Source of the DNA: Raphanus sativus | Lineage: Eukaryota; Streptophyta; Magnoliopsida; Brassicales; Brassicaceae | Assembly (NCBI RefSeq): GCF_000801105.2 | Contig: NC_079519.1 | Coordinates: 30,975,288-31,039,287 of the forward strand | Length of the DNA stretch: 64,000 nucleotides | Reading direction: 5' to 3' | In this document: positions 1 through 12,001 of the stretch, one piece after another | Numbering within the stretch: the stretch's first letter is position 1 | How the letters are laid out: every line of letters begins with the position of its first letter | Notes under the pieces: model-generated | Told to the model about the DNA's origin: nothing | The model's input: the letters and a program-made list of their open reading frames with translations, nothing else | Database searches by the model: none | Made by a program: the position numbers and the translations under genes

Positions 1-1601
1 TTTGAGTTTGGTGCTCCTTTCCTTGCGACTAAAGGTACACCTCTTCTGTCTCTCTTAATGTCTACACTTTGGTGAATGCTGTACTTAACCCTCTCATGAT
101 CATTTTAAACTGCAGAACCCTGATGATGGGCTTGTTGTTAGAGCCTTCCAGCTTCTCTTCTCACTTAGGAATCTTTCTTTGGACCTTAACAACGGTATTG
201 ATTATGTTCTATTAATCTGATCAAGCTTTTAGAAATAGCTTATGTGCAATCTAATATTCCTAATTGCCAGGCACATTACCAACAGTTTGCAAGAGGTTGA
301 TCCTTGCTTTATCCACAAGCACGCTGATGTTCGCTGCCAAAATATATCAGATTCCTCATATTTGCAAAATCCTGAAGAGTCAACTCCCTGGCGATGTGAG
401 TTCTCTCAGTGTGTTGTTTCAGTTTAAGTATAATATCTCCATGAAGGTTGTGTTAATACGCTCCTCAAAATTTCAGGTGGATCCGTATCTGTTCATTGGC
501 GATGACTTACAACTTCACGTAAAACCACAGGCAAATATGAAAGATTTTGGGTCCTCAAGTGATAGCCAGATGGCTACTTCCATGCTGTTTGAGATGAGAA
601 GCAAAGTAGAACTTTCCAACACTATCATTACCGATGTGGTGGCTAAAAATCTATCTAAGGCTTCAAAGGTAAAGCTTAGCTTTTATGTTATGTGTTTGAG
701 TATAGACCAGGTTTATTAGACCTGGTGTTTCTTGTACTGACTTGAGTTTATATATATGTTTCTCTTGTTAAGTTCCAAGAAGCTGATGTACAGATGCAAC
801 TCTCTGAGCCGTTCACACCTGATGATGCTTTTATGTTTGGATCACGGCTTATCTCTGAGCCTGGACCAAACCAAAGTATCTCTAAGGAATCGCTGTCCTT
901 TGATGAGGTAAAATAATCTCTCTCAAGATCCAGATTGGGTTTAACTTTGGGACATTGTATATAAATATAGTTTCTTTTGCAGGACATACCTGCAGGTACA
1001 ATGGTCGAGGACGAAGTGACGAGTGAACTCTCTGTACGTTTTCAACCAAGAGGGTCCCCTTCATCATCTACTACTCCTCAAGTTATCAGCATTGGCCAGC
1101 TTATGGAATCTGTAAGCGCAGACTACATTCAACATAAGTTATAAACTGGTCGATGATGATTTGTGTGTCTTCTAATGATTGGTTCATGATTTTGTTGTCT
1201 AGGCCCTTGAGGTGGCTGGTCAAGTAGTTGTGTCATCTGTCTCCACTTCTCCGCTTCCTTACGACACAATGACAAACCGCTGCGAAACCTTTGGGACTGG
1301 GACAAGACAGAGGCTCTCAAGGTGGTTGGCCACCGAGAACCGCCAAGTGAATGGTCTCTACAGAAACTCATCAGAGGAGTCTTCTGCACTTGAAAAGGTA
1401 TCGTTCGCCTTCAAAGCCTAGTTTCAGTCTTGTGTTTGTCTTTTACTAATACTGAGAAAGTTTGAAACTTTACAGGTAACAGAAGATGGGAGCATCTATG
1501 GGAGAGAATGTGGTGTGTTTCAGGATACGTGGTCCATGATGAGTCTACCTCCAGCTAGTCCATTTGACAATTTCCTCAAAGCAGCAGGAGCTGGAAGATG
1601 A
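1..1601 (+). CDS. EFR3-like (EFOP family) ARM-repeat protein, C-terminal part only
   Basis: Partial gene that enters from the left edge. Exons joined by GT-AG introns: about 1-34, 115-195, 271-395, 477-668, 773-907, 983-1110, 1203-1397 and 1476-1601 (TGA at 1599-1601). The translation includes DPYLFIGDDLQLHVK and, near the end, VISIGQLMESALEVAGQ followed by STSPLPYDTMT, which I recognise from the plant EFR3-like proteins (Arabidopsis At5g26850, At2g41830, At1g05960). By family knowledge, EFR3 proteins are ARM-like helical scaffolds that hold a phosphatidylinositol 4-kinase complex at the plasma membrane. The N-terminal helical repeats lie outside the window. No frame breaks are seen. The choice of At5g26850 as ortholog rests on the downstream gene order. 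The first exon piece is the least certain. Confidence 0.85.
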
Positions 1602-2036
1602 TTCAGTTAACTCAGATGATGATATCAAGTCTCTCATGTAGAAAAATGTGTGTGTAGTACTAGTAGTGTGTAATCTTATCCTTGAGATATTGGGTTTGTA
1701 CTTTGTACTCTCTAGTCAGCTAACTATCTAGGCTTAGAGTACGATGAATCGATGATGCTTCAGACACAGGCTTGTAATGATTTAGATTCAGTTGTTGACT
1801 TGAAACTATTTGCTTTCTTATGTCAAAAGACTCTTCTATTCTAAATCCTCTAAACTTAAAAGTAAAGTTGTTAAACATTTTTCTTAATCATTTTGATAGT
1901 TTATTTGCACTTCATTCGATCTTTAAAGGGATTTACCCATGTAAGACAATACATAACAAATCAAAAGAACCGTTGAAAAATATATAAGGAATGCTCAGAG
2001 GATATGACCAGGAGCTTCTACAACGCTGAGAGAAGA

Positions 2037-5000
2037 TCAAACTCTGACAAAAGCAGACACTAACCCATGCCCTTGTTGTTCTTTGAACACACAGACAAGA
2101 TCATTAACTAAATCATCAACCAACGTAGAGACTATCTCTCCCTCAATGTCAATGCCTTCTTCATAACTCTCCCTCTCGAAATCAAGCCAATTCCCTTCCA
2201 AACTGCTCATCTCTTTGTCAACAAGCTCGTCCATCATCATCTCCCTCATCTTCTTCAACCCCTGAACCTCTCTGTTCAGTTCTTCAGCTAACCAAACTCT
2301 ATGTTCAAACAGAATCCCCTCTTTCCCCAATATCCCTCTGCAGGTACCCCTAACCATCTGCTCGCATTTAAGTGCTAAGGAGTTATTGACAAAATCAAAT
2401 ACAGTTTTTCTTCTAAGCTTGGCTGCTGTTGCTTCTCCAGGGCCTTCCATTTCATCAAAGAGGCTCGCAGGTAATATATCAGCAGCCATCCCCAAAGCAA
2501 ACTCTTTCACCATCAGTTGGTCAGAACCGAGGATCTCAGATATGTACTCAAGCTCCCAGTCTAGCCTTTCTTCGTCTTCTGAATAAGCCAGTGTTATTAC
2601 AGACTCTGAGAGTTCAGACTCTTCTTGTGCTGATGATGAAACCCATGTAAATTCTTGATCTGGTGAGGACTGTTTAATCTCTGTAAAGCGTTTTTAACAA
2701 GGTAAAATTAGCTGCAATCAATCAAGCTTCCCTTTTAATCCATTAGTTCTACTGCCTAAATCCTATTCAATGCAAACAAGTTTTGCAGGACGAATGTAGA
2801 TTTCCATAATATGATTTGAACTTAGGTGTTCTACTTTGTCTTTGTCTTGTCTTGTGAAGTAAAAGAAAACGAACCATGTTCTGTGGTCTGTCTGCAATCT
2901 AAGAAGCCCTTGCTGCAAGAGCTTCTGAGATCATCAGCTTCTGTCACAGTGCTAATGCTGCTAACTTCCTGCTCTTCTGCTTGTATCATCTTTTTTTTTC
3001 CAGAATACACAAAACATTACTAGTTAGAAAGCCTTAAGTAATGTAAAGAGACGAAACAATGGCAAGACATTTAAACTTTATAATGCTATAAATAGATTGG
3101 ATATTTAGTCTCTTAGCTGGATCAGGGAAACACAACTAACCTGAAATTTTTGTTTGTCATAGACTGAAGTGCAGTCAGAAACAGATTCACTCTCTGATAA
3201 AACAGTATCCAGACCGTCTTGGGTCGACTTCATCCCGTTCACCTCATCTTTAGCGCTGAAGCGTGGAGACTCTTCTTGTGTCAAGCTACAGCTAGAAGAC
3301 TCAAGCTTAGAAGTCAGCTCTCTGAGCTTTTTCTCTAACAGGACATTCAAAGAATCTCCACCAAACATGTCGAAACTAACTGCAGAGTCTGTGTCTCGGT
3401 CTGTGTTTCCTTGAGTTGAAGACAGTGAATCAGATGATAAGCCTTTGATGGGGGATGAGAACGTGAATGAGATCACATCCGTTTCCTTTTTCCGACCATC
3501 TTTGCCTGTGTTATTATCAATGGTGACGTTACATTTTATCACGTTTTCATTCCTTTTGATCCGTTTGTCATCGGAGGTTCCAGTTCCTTGCATCCTCCCG
3601 TTTGGAGGCTTTTTGCTCCTGGGAAGTGCCTTTTTGCGAGACAAAGATAAATAAGTGTTCTTTCCCGCTAATGCCTCACCCTGCTGCTTTGACACCGGAA
3701 CCTTGCTCACAGCTTTGTTAACTACATTGCTGCTTTTTTGGTTTGAAGCAGAGGTCTTGTCTCTGCAGTTCTGTTTCTGGTAGTTCTGCTTAAGCACACT
3801 CTTTCCTGTGTTAATGTGAGCTCCTCCTCTGAGACCATTCTTAGCTTCTGCTTTCTCCTTTTGGCTTCTGCTGACGCCGCTTAAGGGCGTTGTGCTGGTC
3901 TTTGCTTGAGCAGATACATAAGGTGGCTTTGCTTTTCTCTTCAAACCATCAGAAGAACTGTTTTTCCCTGTGAACTTACTATTACTAGTTGATGGTGTTG
4001 AGACTGATGCTGATGCTCTTTTCTCGTTGTGCTTTCCACTGACTTGGCGGCTTGAAACCTTCTGTGCAGCTTCTAGTTTCTCTCTTAAATCTTGAATCCT
4101 CATAGGAACCGATGAAGGAGAGTTGGATGACGGCGAAAAGCGCGTTCTAGCAGCAACCATCCTAGGAGGACTTGGTTCAATCATTCTCGAAGCTGCTTCC
4201 ATTACATAAACAGGGTTCCTGGATGGGACGAACCCAGGGCTCCTGATGGGAGACAAGAGCCTGTTGTTGGTAACGCAGATCGGTTTGGCCGACCTGGGAG
4301 GGAATGTTTCAGTCTGAAACCTCTCAATGGGTCTGTTGCTGCGGCCATCACTCGTTCTTGAATCCAAATGTTCCGAGGATACTCGGTCATAGTCACTACG
4401 GAGATTCTCATATGCAGCATTCCATTTGCTGCTTGTTGTGTTGCGTGAAGGTCTGAGGAAGAATGGATCAAGATCGGGGTTAAACCGAGGCTCCTGAACG
4501 TTTGGTACAGGTAGAGACTCTAGACCCATGAGCCTTGCAACCACGCTCGGGGCTCTCGTTCCTGTCCCTTCCTCATCGCTAGTAACAGAAGATCCACAAC
4601 AGCTTGACTCACTTCTCAAGTTCTTGCTAACCTCATCAACCTCATTCTGAAACAAAAGTTGATTCTTGTCATCAAACTAGACTAAAACGAAACATAAATG
4701 AGAGAAAAAGACGAAGGCCACTTGAATAGTTATTGAGAAAACTCACGAGAGAAGGACTGGAGAGGTTTTGAGCATTCTGTTTTGTCTGCTTTGATTCTTC
4801 TGCTACAAAAAAAACAATGTCTTAAACCATTTTTAAATCGGGAAAATTGTCTTTTAAATCACGAACTTTCAAATTTGGTTGAAAAAAAACCTGAACTTTC
4901 TCTTGGACCATTTAAAGCATCAATTTAATTTGACTAGCCATTTTAAACATCAATTTAGTTTGACTAAACCAAATTAAGCACGACGTTAACTCGGATAACA

Positions 5001-6271
5001 GAATGATTAAACAGAGTTAAATGTCGTCTCTAATCTCCGTTAAGTCCAAAACGACGTCGTTTAAAAATCTTTTAAAAATATGCATTTGAGTGGAATCGAA
5101 CCCGTGACAATAGACACACACATGTAAGGCTCAAACCACTAGACCACTTAAATATTTTTTAACATGATTGACTAGTAATAGTTAGTATTGTGAAACCTCC
5201 AAATCATCTTATTCAACCCTAAATCCCTAATTAATTTTATAAATATTAAAAATTGTAAATAAATTATTAACTATTCAAAAATTTGTGAACATTACTAAAA
5301 ATATTAAACTTATAATAATTATTAACTTAACTATAATATTAAGTTTTATTTACAAGTATTATTAAAAATACTACTTATAATAAAAATCATTTTGTTTTAT
5401 TAGTAATTAAAAATCATCTAGTAATTAAAATTATAATTAACAATCATTTGGTATACTATTAATTAAAAATTATAATTAATTATTATTATAAATCAGACAA
5501 GTTATTATTAACTATAATTGTTTATTATAATTTTTAATAATACTAAAAGATTATATTTTTAAAAATCATAATTTAAAATCATTTTGTATTATTATTAGTT
5601 AAAAAATATAATTAAAAATCATTTAGTTATTTATACTCACAAAATTTCAAATAACTAATAAGCTATTTACAAGTTTTAATATTTATAAAATCATTTAGGG
5701 ATTTAGAGTGGAAGAAGATGATTTGGAGGTTTCACAATAATAGGTATTATTAGTCAAAAAAGTTCAAAAAGTGCAAGTAGTCTAGTGGTTTGCGCGTTAC
5801 ATGTGTGTGTCTTTGGTAACAGGTTCGATCCACCCAGATGCGATTTTTTAAAAGATTTCTAAACGACGTCGTTTTGAACTTAACGGAGATTAGAGACGGC
5901 ATTTAACTCTGTTTAATCATTCTGTTATCCGAGTTAACGTCGTGCTTAAAATGGCTAGTCAAATTAAATTGGTGCTTTAAATGGTCCAAGGGAAAGTTCA
6001 GGCTTTTATTCAACCAAATTTGAAAGTTCGTGATTTAAAAGACAATTTTCCCTTTTTAAATCCTTCTAAAGAGAAGTACATTTCTCTTACAGCTAAGACA
6101 TCTACATATGAGAGTATCACAAGAACTAACTAGTTGTGACCATACTATAATGTAAGACAAACCTGAGAGTTGTGAGCTGGCAGAAGAGAAGAGCTTCTTG
6201 CGGGACTTTCCAGGCCAATCAAATAGATTCAAGAACCCTCCTCTAGATCGTTTCCTCTCAACAACTTCCAT
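2037..6271 (-). CDS. TRM8-like: TRM8-like protein (TON1 recruiting motif family, DUF4378)
   Basis: Five exons read on the minus strand: 6271-6163, 4802-4747, 4646-3141, 2989-2875 and 2680-2037, giving about 809 residues with matching phases. The N-terminus carries the TRM signature GGFLNLFDWPGKSRKKLFS. Exon 3 begins with an acidic stretch and RAPSVVARLMGLESLP, a conserved TRM motif, then a long Ser/Lys-rich low-complexity region. The last exon has the conserved DUF4378 end, including the WLDFERESYEEGIDIEGEI and LVDDLVNDLV segments. By family knowledge, TRM proteins bring TON1 and PP2A to cortical microtubules and help set division plane and cell shape. Arabidopsis TRM8 (At5g26910) is of similar length. 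Intron 1 is enlarged by a 1.2-kb MITE. The exon 4 donor (GTTCGT) is weak, so that junction is the least certain. Confidence 0.88.
4840..6052. mobile_element. MULE-type MITE with about 0.4-kb inverted arms, in TRM8-like intron 1
   Basis: The element starts GGGAAAATTGTC and ends with the inverse, GACAATTTTCCC. It is flanked by a perfect 10-bp direct repeat TTTTTAAATC (4830-4839 and 6053-6062). The inverted arms match over roughly 400 bp, about 4840-5260 against 5630-6052, with an extra segment of about 40 bp in the left arm. The centre is AT-rich and codes for nothing. The long TIRs and 9-11-bp target duplication fit Mutator-like elements. Each arm carries a tRNA-like box A/box B pair. Confidence 0.9.
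5778..5831 (+). other. tRNA-like sequence (A and B boxes) inside the right MITE arm
   Basis: A box-A-like TAGTCTAGTGGTT (5778-5790) is followed by a canonical box B, GGTTCGATCC (5822-5831), at tRNA-like spacing. The mirrored copy in the left arm reads on the minus strand: box A is complementary to AACCACTAGACCA (5133-5145) and box B to GGAATCGAACCC (5092-5103). I see no convincing acceptor-stem pairing, so this is probably not a working tRNA gene. Confidence 0.6.
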
Positions 6272-7130
6272 TTTTTTTTTTGTTTAATTATTATTCTTCC
6301 ATCTACTGAATTATATTTTCCCTGGAATGCAGAAAAATGGGATCTTGATTTGAGAAACTGTAGTAGCAGACAACCAAAAAAAAAACGGCTAAAGATCGTG
6401 TATAAAAAACAATCAATAATTGACAAAACTATTAATCTGAAGTAAATGGGGAGAGATTAAGACAGTTTTTAATCTAAAAGTGGACGCCACAGGATAATAC
6501 AGAACAGAGCTGTGAAGACAAGACAAGTCGAATAAGATAGATACAAAACAAAAGACTTTGAGAACTTTTTTACAAGGAATCAAATCAGATCAGAAAGTGA
6601 ACCACTTTTACCTAATGGGTTAACTTGAGATGCCAAAGACCTCAACTTTCACTCACGGGCTCATTCCAAAATTGGGATCTTGATGAAGGGAATCAATCGA
6701 ATTCGAGGTTATGGACACATTAACAGGGGGGGAGGTACCGGCAATTTCATTCACTTGAACCAAAGCAATTGAGAATTGAAATCGAGGAAAGTTTTAAGAG
6801 ACCAAAGAGGATGAGTCAGAAGAAAGAGAAAGGAGAGATTTTTTTTTGAGAGATGGGGTCAGATAAGTTAAAGGTTAAAAATGAGAGAAGAGGAAGTAAG
6901 TTTTAATGATTTGGGATTTGGGACCAATGGAAAAGTGAAGAAGCAGAGCAGAGAACTTGAGGAAGAAGAAGAAAACAGATACTACTATACAGTGTGGATT
7001 GATGTGACGAGAGAGGTGAAGAAGAGTCAGGAGAGAGAGAGAGAGAGCTGCGTTTTGAATTTTCCACTCTCTCACTCCCCACCACCACCACCTCTGTAAA
7101 TTAAATTAAATTAAATTCAATTCAATTCAA
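6272..7130 (-). promoter_or_regulatory. 5' leader and promoter region of the TRM8-like gene
   Basis: This stretch lies upstream of the TRM8-like start codon and has no long open frame. It contains GA/CT-rich tracts near 6950-7075, an AGAGAG run near 7032-7048 and short ATTAAA/TTCAA tandem repeats at 7100-7135. Pyrimidine-rich tracts on the coding strand are common in plant leaders. I could not fix a TATA box or transcription start. Confidence 0.35.
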
Positions 7131-7224
7131 TTCAATGTAATGTTTATATCCTTTTTTATTTTTAATTTCTTGTGTCGAATTTATTGTTTACAGCTTTCAG
7201 TAAACGAAGTTCTTAAAAGTACTA

Positions 7225-7442
7225 CTCCCTCCTTTATGTCGTTTTAGAAAATTTTTTCGTTGTAAAATAAGTGTCGTTTTAGAGTTTCAATGCAAAATTT
7301 ATTAACTTTATTCTCCATTCTATTTTTCTATTGGTTGAATTGTATCGGTAATGATGTTTTTATATTGAAAATATGCAAAATTAAATGATTTCTTAATCCG
7401 TGTGCACAAATCTAAAACGACACTTATAATGAAACAGAGGGA
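7225..7442. mobile_element. Stowaway-like (Tc1/mariner) MITE
   Basis: The left end begins CTCCCTCC and continues with TGTCGTTTTAGA. The right end is the inverse, with CTAAAACGACACTTATAATG and then GAGGGAA. A TA dinucleotide flanks both sides (7223-7224 and 7443-7444). These ends and the TA target site are typical of the crucifer Stowaway family, and the size of about 218 bp fits. Confidence 0.8.
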
Positions 7443-7714
7443 ATATTAAATTTAAATAAATGGACTTATGGATCATAGGAGAAAGTTGAAATAAAACGCA
7501 GTCCAATTAGCTGAATCTGTAACAAATTGAGAAATGTGCATATATTACATAATACTCCCATATTACTACATGACATATCTTCTTTTCAGTTATAGAAAAA
7601 GGCAAAAACTTTATAGTAAACAGTGCAGAGGTCTAATAATATGCCAAATCGCAATAGTTTATTTTCCCATTGTTTTTGGGAGCCACAAAATGGGTTTTCG
7701 GGCTCGACGTTCTT

Positions 7715-8346
7715 ATAGCATCCTTAACCATAACCACTCTGTAGAGAGCTTATTCATTTTTATATTAATAAAAGTGTATAAAAATTTGAAATAAGCCATC
7801 TCTTGATAATTGTCCTCCAATGCATCTTCCCCCATTTTTCAAGCGTTCTTCACAAAGTCTCCATTAATGTATCTGTTCCCCCAAAACCAAAATCGATCAA
7901 TCAATTAAACACATAAATTCGAGATCGGATGATGCGAAGTAGCTTACTCTTGGAGACATTGGAAGGAAAGACGTAAAAATTGAAACACAAGGAGCTCGAG
8001 AGATCACGGAGGCGTCGAGCTGAGCAAGAGAGACGAGGAGATCTTCCGGTAAATACAAGGAGAGATCACGGAGGCGTCGAGGAGATCACAGAGCCGTCGA
8101 TTTCGCGAGAGAGAAGAGGAGGTAGAGACGAAGTCGTCGAGAATAAAACACAAAGAGTTCGACGGTTCGTGAGAGAGAGAAATAGTCGCAGAGAGCCCAC
8201 CGTCCAACACGTGTCCACAAACCACGCAGCTTCCGCTGCTTAATTAAGCGTCGTGTTTACTCTAATTCCATCATTTTCTATTTTTTTAATCTTAAAAAAC
8301 ATTAAGCCACTCTTAAGCTCCCTGCGTTGATGGTGCTCTTAGTATT
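7715..8346. mobile_element. Probable non-autonomous TIR element (PIF/Harbinger-like)
   Basis: The left end reads TTA then TAGCATCCTTAACC; the right end reads GATGGTGCTC then TTA. The ends are imperfect inverted repeats, and a TTA target duplication would fit PIF/Harbinger. The interior has a GC- and purine-rich stretch (7980-8240) with an open frame of 87 codons rich in Arg/Glu. That looks like compositional bias rather than a gene. The superfamily assignment is tentative. Confidence 0.45.
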
Positions 8347-10584
8347 TTACTAATACTGTATGCTATTCCTATTCCAATTTTCATTATTATTAATGAAAGT
8401 CATTTCAACTTTGTCCAAAAAAAAGAAGTTATTTCAACATCTTGGTGACTTTTATATATTTGTAGAAATCGTAATCAATGCACTCCAAATTGTCACCATT
8501 TGGCAAATCTCTGTCGACCACCATTTAGTATTTCTTCTGTTTCTGTCGAACACGTTTGTGTACAGTTATTAGAGCTTTTTTCTGTTTCTGTTAATTACAT
8601 CTTTCGGATTATTTTGTTATTAAGCTTGTGAAAGAAACGGGCACATGGAATTGGTTCATGTGAGGATTGTCGCATATGCAAGTTTCCTTACTTTAATCAT
8701 TATATTTCGTTAATGTTTGTTTCTGGAAGTGTTTTTTTCCTCACAATTGGGTATTTATCATTGTAGAATATGAAAAGAGTATATCTCTACTTGAGTTACT
8801 TTATATAGATATGAACATCAAACCTTATCAAAGCCTGAAAAAGGTGGAACTAAAATGAAGTTTGGCAAGAAAACATAAAACGAATGACAGTGTACTGCGA
8901 AGATAGCCAAGAATAAGAAGTTTTGGTAAAAGACAGCTCAGGCGAGTCAGGTCTTGGCAAGAAAACATAAAACGAATGACAGTGAAATATACAAATATGA
9001 AATGAACAGTAGAAACTTATTTGAATTAAATCCAAATAAGTTCGTATGCTGTTTTGTGCCAAACTGAAGTTTATTTCAAGTTAAAAAAAGTACAAGCGAG
9101 TCATCGATCAAAAGCATTTGTTGAGATATTTGTCTAAAACTTTTGCGAGTATGAATAGATTGTCTATTCAGTTGGACGGTAGCTATCCCAAGACACAGTC
9201 AGATCTTGAGTAAGGTACGGGTGTGAATTTAATTTGTTGCAAAGCACAGCCACTTTTAATAGTCCGTCCGGTTCCATAAAATCCTACACCAACCACTTGA
9301 AATCTTGTAGCATCCACAATGCCCACATGCATTCTTATAACGTTAATTGCTTTGAAATCTGCAGTTGTAGAACCAAAAATAATAATAATAATTACCGTAT
9401 AGTTATTATAGGGTTTAAAATGATCTCAAGATAGAGGATTATAGATGTCGACATAGATTAAAGTATTATCCACTAGATTTCTAGAAAGCAAATCAATATT
9501 TGCTAAGAGATTGTCATTGTGAAGTTTTGATGCGTCATTATACCTATCGGCTATCGTTAGACTCCTCGTACAAAAGTTCTATGTGATGGAATACATCCTA
9601 AAAGGTATGTATGTTGTAATGTTGATATAGTATGTTGCTTATTTCTTACTTGAACAAAAGACCAAGCATTTTTGGGCTAAAAGGGAGGTGAAAAAAATTG
9701 TTTAGCAAAAGAAAAAAGTTTAGCAAAAAAAAGAAATCGAATTTTGAGTTGCATAGCAGGAATGCCGAAGTAGCCAAGTAGGTGTTGGTGATATATATCA
9801 CTACTACCACACACACACACACACAACAGAGAAGAAGCTACTCTCGATTTTCAGATTTGTCTTTTCTTCTCCAACCATTCCCTTTAATTTCTCTATATGT
9901 TCTTCAAACTATTGCAGCTGTTGTGATAACGGTATTGTTCCCTTTAATAACAATAATGTCACTGTTATTTTGTGAAGACCGTTAGATATGTTAAGGGAGA
10001 AAATATAAGATAATTTGTTTGTTTATTAATATACATATGAATGAAATTGGAGGATATATCACCTCTAAATGGGTTGTCATAGGATCGTAAATGGGTTGTC
10101 ATAGGATCGTAGCCAGCGCCACAGGAAACAACGCCTAGGCATGCAGTCATTACCCGAAAATTTTAATTGGTTTTAGTTAGTTCGGTTTGAAGGTTCCGTT
10201 TAGTTCGACAAGTAAAAGACTTTGGTGTTTGGTATGGTTCTGTAATCAATTAGTTTAGTTTTCTAAAAAAATCCAAATAGTATCAATCTTAACCGAAATT
10301 CCGAATTTAGATCGAACTAATCACAAAACCAAAAACTTCAGTAAAATCTTTTAAAACCAAACTAACCGGAAAACCAAACTGAATCAAATCGAACTTTTTC
10401 AGTTCACTTACAAGAGATTTCAATCGATTCGAACTAACTGAATTTCGAATTAATCCATCTGAACTAACCAAAGTAACCGAACCTGCAGGCCTAGTTGCAC
10501 CGGTTAGAAGATCATTAGGTTTTATATTAGGTTTCATTTTGGCAATTGATTCCTACTAATTCTTCCGCTATTAAACAGGCCAAA
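8347..10584. other. Gene-free AT-rich stretch with small direct repeats
   Basis: I see no supportable gene. It holds a 30-bp direct repeat (8863-8892 and 8955-8984, starting TGGCAAGAAAACATAAAACG), a short (AC)n run near 9810-9826, a tandem 22-bp duplication near 10066-10109 (AAATGGGTTGTCATAGGATC) and a tract rich in CGGTT/AACCG words at 10170-10540. Open frames here are short and have no family resemblance. Confidence 0.6.
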
Positions 10585-12001
10585 TCTCTATTATTAAAAG
10601 AGAAGTACACTTAGGAAATGCCCCTGAGTTTTCAATGTTAATTACATTTACATGCCACTGATCCTATTAATAACATTCCTAAAAAATACTTGTCTTAACC
10701 AGTTTATTAAATGTGTTTTTATCACTCTCTTTATTTATAGATAGTCTATATTTTAATGTTTGTCTTTTTCAGTTTAGTTAATATGTTGTCCTAAAACAAA
10801 ATTTAACTTCTCTTGTATTAAATAAATTCCGAAATTATTTATTTGTTATAAAAAAAAATCTAGGATATTAATTTCAAAATTATTTATTGTCGTAAAATAA
10901 AATTTAACTTCCATTCTCTATTAAAATAATTTCAAGATAAAATTGAATTTCCCTTTTCATCTAAACCAATGTTTATTCAACTTACATAGAGTTAGGTCTC
11001 AATAAATCTAAAAAATTATCGTATGAATAAATTATCTATGTTTTCTTCTCACTAAAATCTGTTTAACTGAACTTGATTAAGTATTGCATATATTCTTGCT
11101 AACTACATTATTTTTAGGAAACAATCGATTTGACATTTATTAATTAACTAGGTGTAACTAGACATGCAAACAATATACTTTGAAACAGAATGAAAAATAA
11201 ACCAATTATTTCAAAAGAGATTTAATTACTCCATAACTTGATTCGTAAAGAAAAACATCAGATTCACAAATATCAAACATTAGACCCTCGATTAATGAGT
11301 TTTGAAATCGTCATCGCCATGAGAGAACACCGAAAGTCGAGATATTTCTTTTTTTCACTTTTCACAATTTTTTTCTAAACACCGAACGGTTACAAAACAA
11401 AATTGTCGGTTAGAATAAGAGAGGGGAGTCATGAGCCACTAGACCAACTTAATTTATCTAAAACACTATGGCCCTAACAAAAAATGTAATAACAATGAGC
11501 CGATTAAATTGATTTATATATGACTCAAAGTCAATTATTTCAATGTATTTTAAATTAACTAAATTGATTTATATATTTCATATATAATCTATCATTGTTC
11601 ACTTTAAGCTTTCTTTATAATAAAAAATATTTTTCACAGATTTGATTGTTTTTTTTTAATTCAAAAAGAACTCAATGTATCCAATGGCGGACCCATCAAT
11701 TTTTTTTACATGTGTCATGATATACAAAATTTTAAAAATATGATAACAAAAATATAATTTAGAGATGTGAACCCAGATTTAGGTGTGTCAATACATACAC
11801 TAATATCATTTTAGCTGCTGATTTTTTTGGTTTTCTATGTAAAACCAATTATTTCATAATTAAACATGTGTCAACTGAACCTCCTAATCCTATAGTAGAT
11901 CCGCCTCTGAATGTATCACAAGTAACTATTAACAAATACATTATTTAGTGTAAATCAAAAATTAAATAAACACCCGCCCGGTCGGGCGGGTTATGGTCTA
12001 G
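10585..12001 (+). mobile_element. Non-autonomous Helitron
   Basis: The 5' end follows an A and starts TCTCTATTATTAAAAGAG. The 3' end has a GC-rich hairpin, CCCGCCCG and CGGGCGGG (11973-11990), then CTAG (11998-12001), followed by T. This is the classic A/T-flanked Helitron structure. The first 100 bp are very like the Helitron at 14,062, sharing AAAAGAGAAGTACAC and ATGCCCCT. It carries no helicase and holds a nested hAT MITE. Confidence 0.88.
11682..11910. mobile_element. hAT-type MITE nested in the Helitron
   Basis: The left end is CAATGGCGGACC and the right end GATCCGCCTCTG, so the inverted ends share GGCGGA. A perfect 8-bp target duplication AATGTATC flanks the element (11674-11681 and 11911-11918), as expected for hAT. 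It is 229 bp long and non-coding. It must be younger than the Helitron that contains it. Confidence 0.85.

Noticed and set aside
7980..8243. Arg-rich 87-codon frame
   Set aside because: Purine-rich composition inside a likely non-autonomous transposon; no homology and a shadow frame on the other strand.
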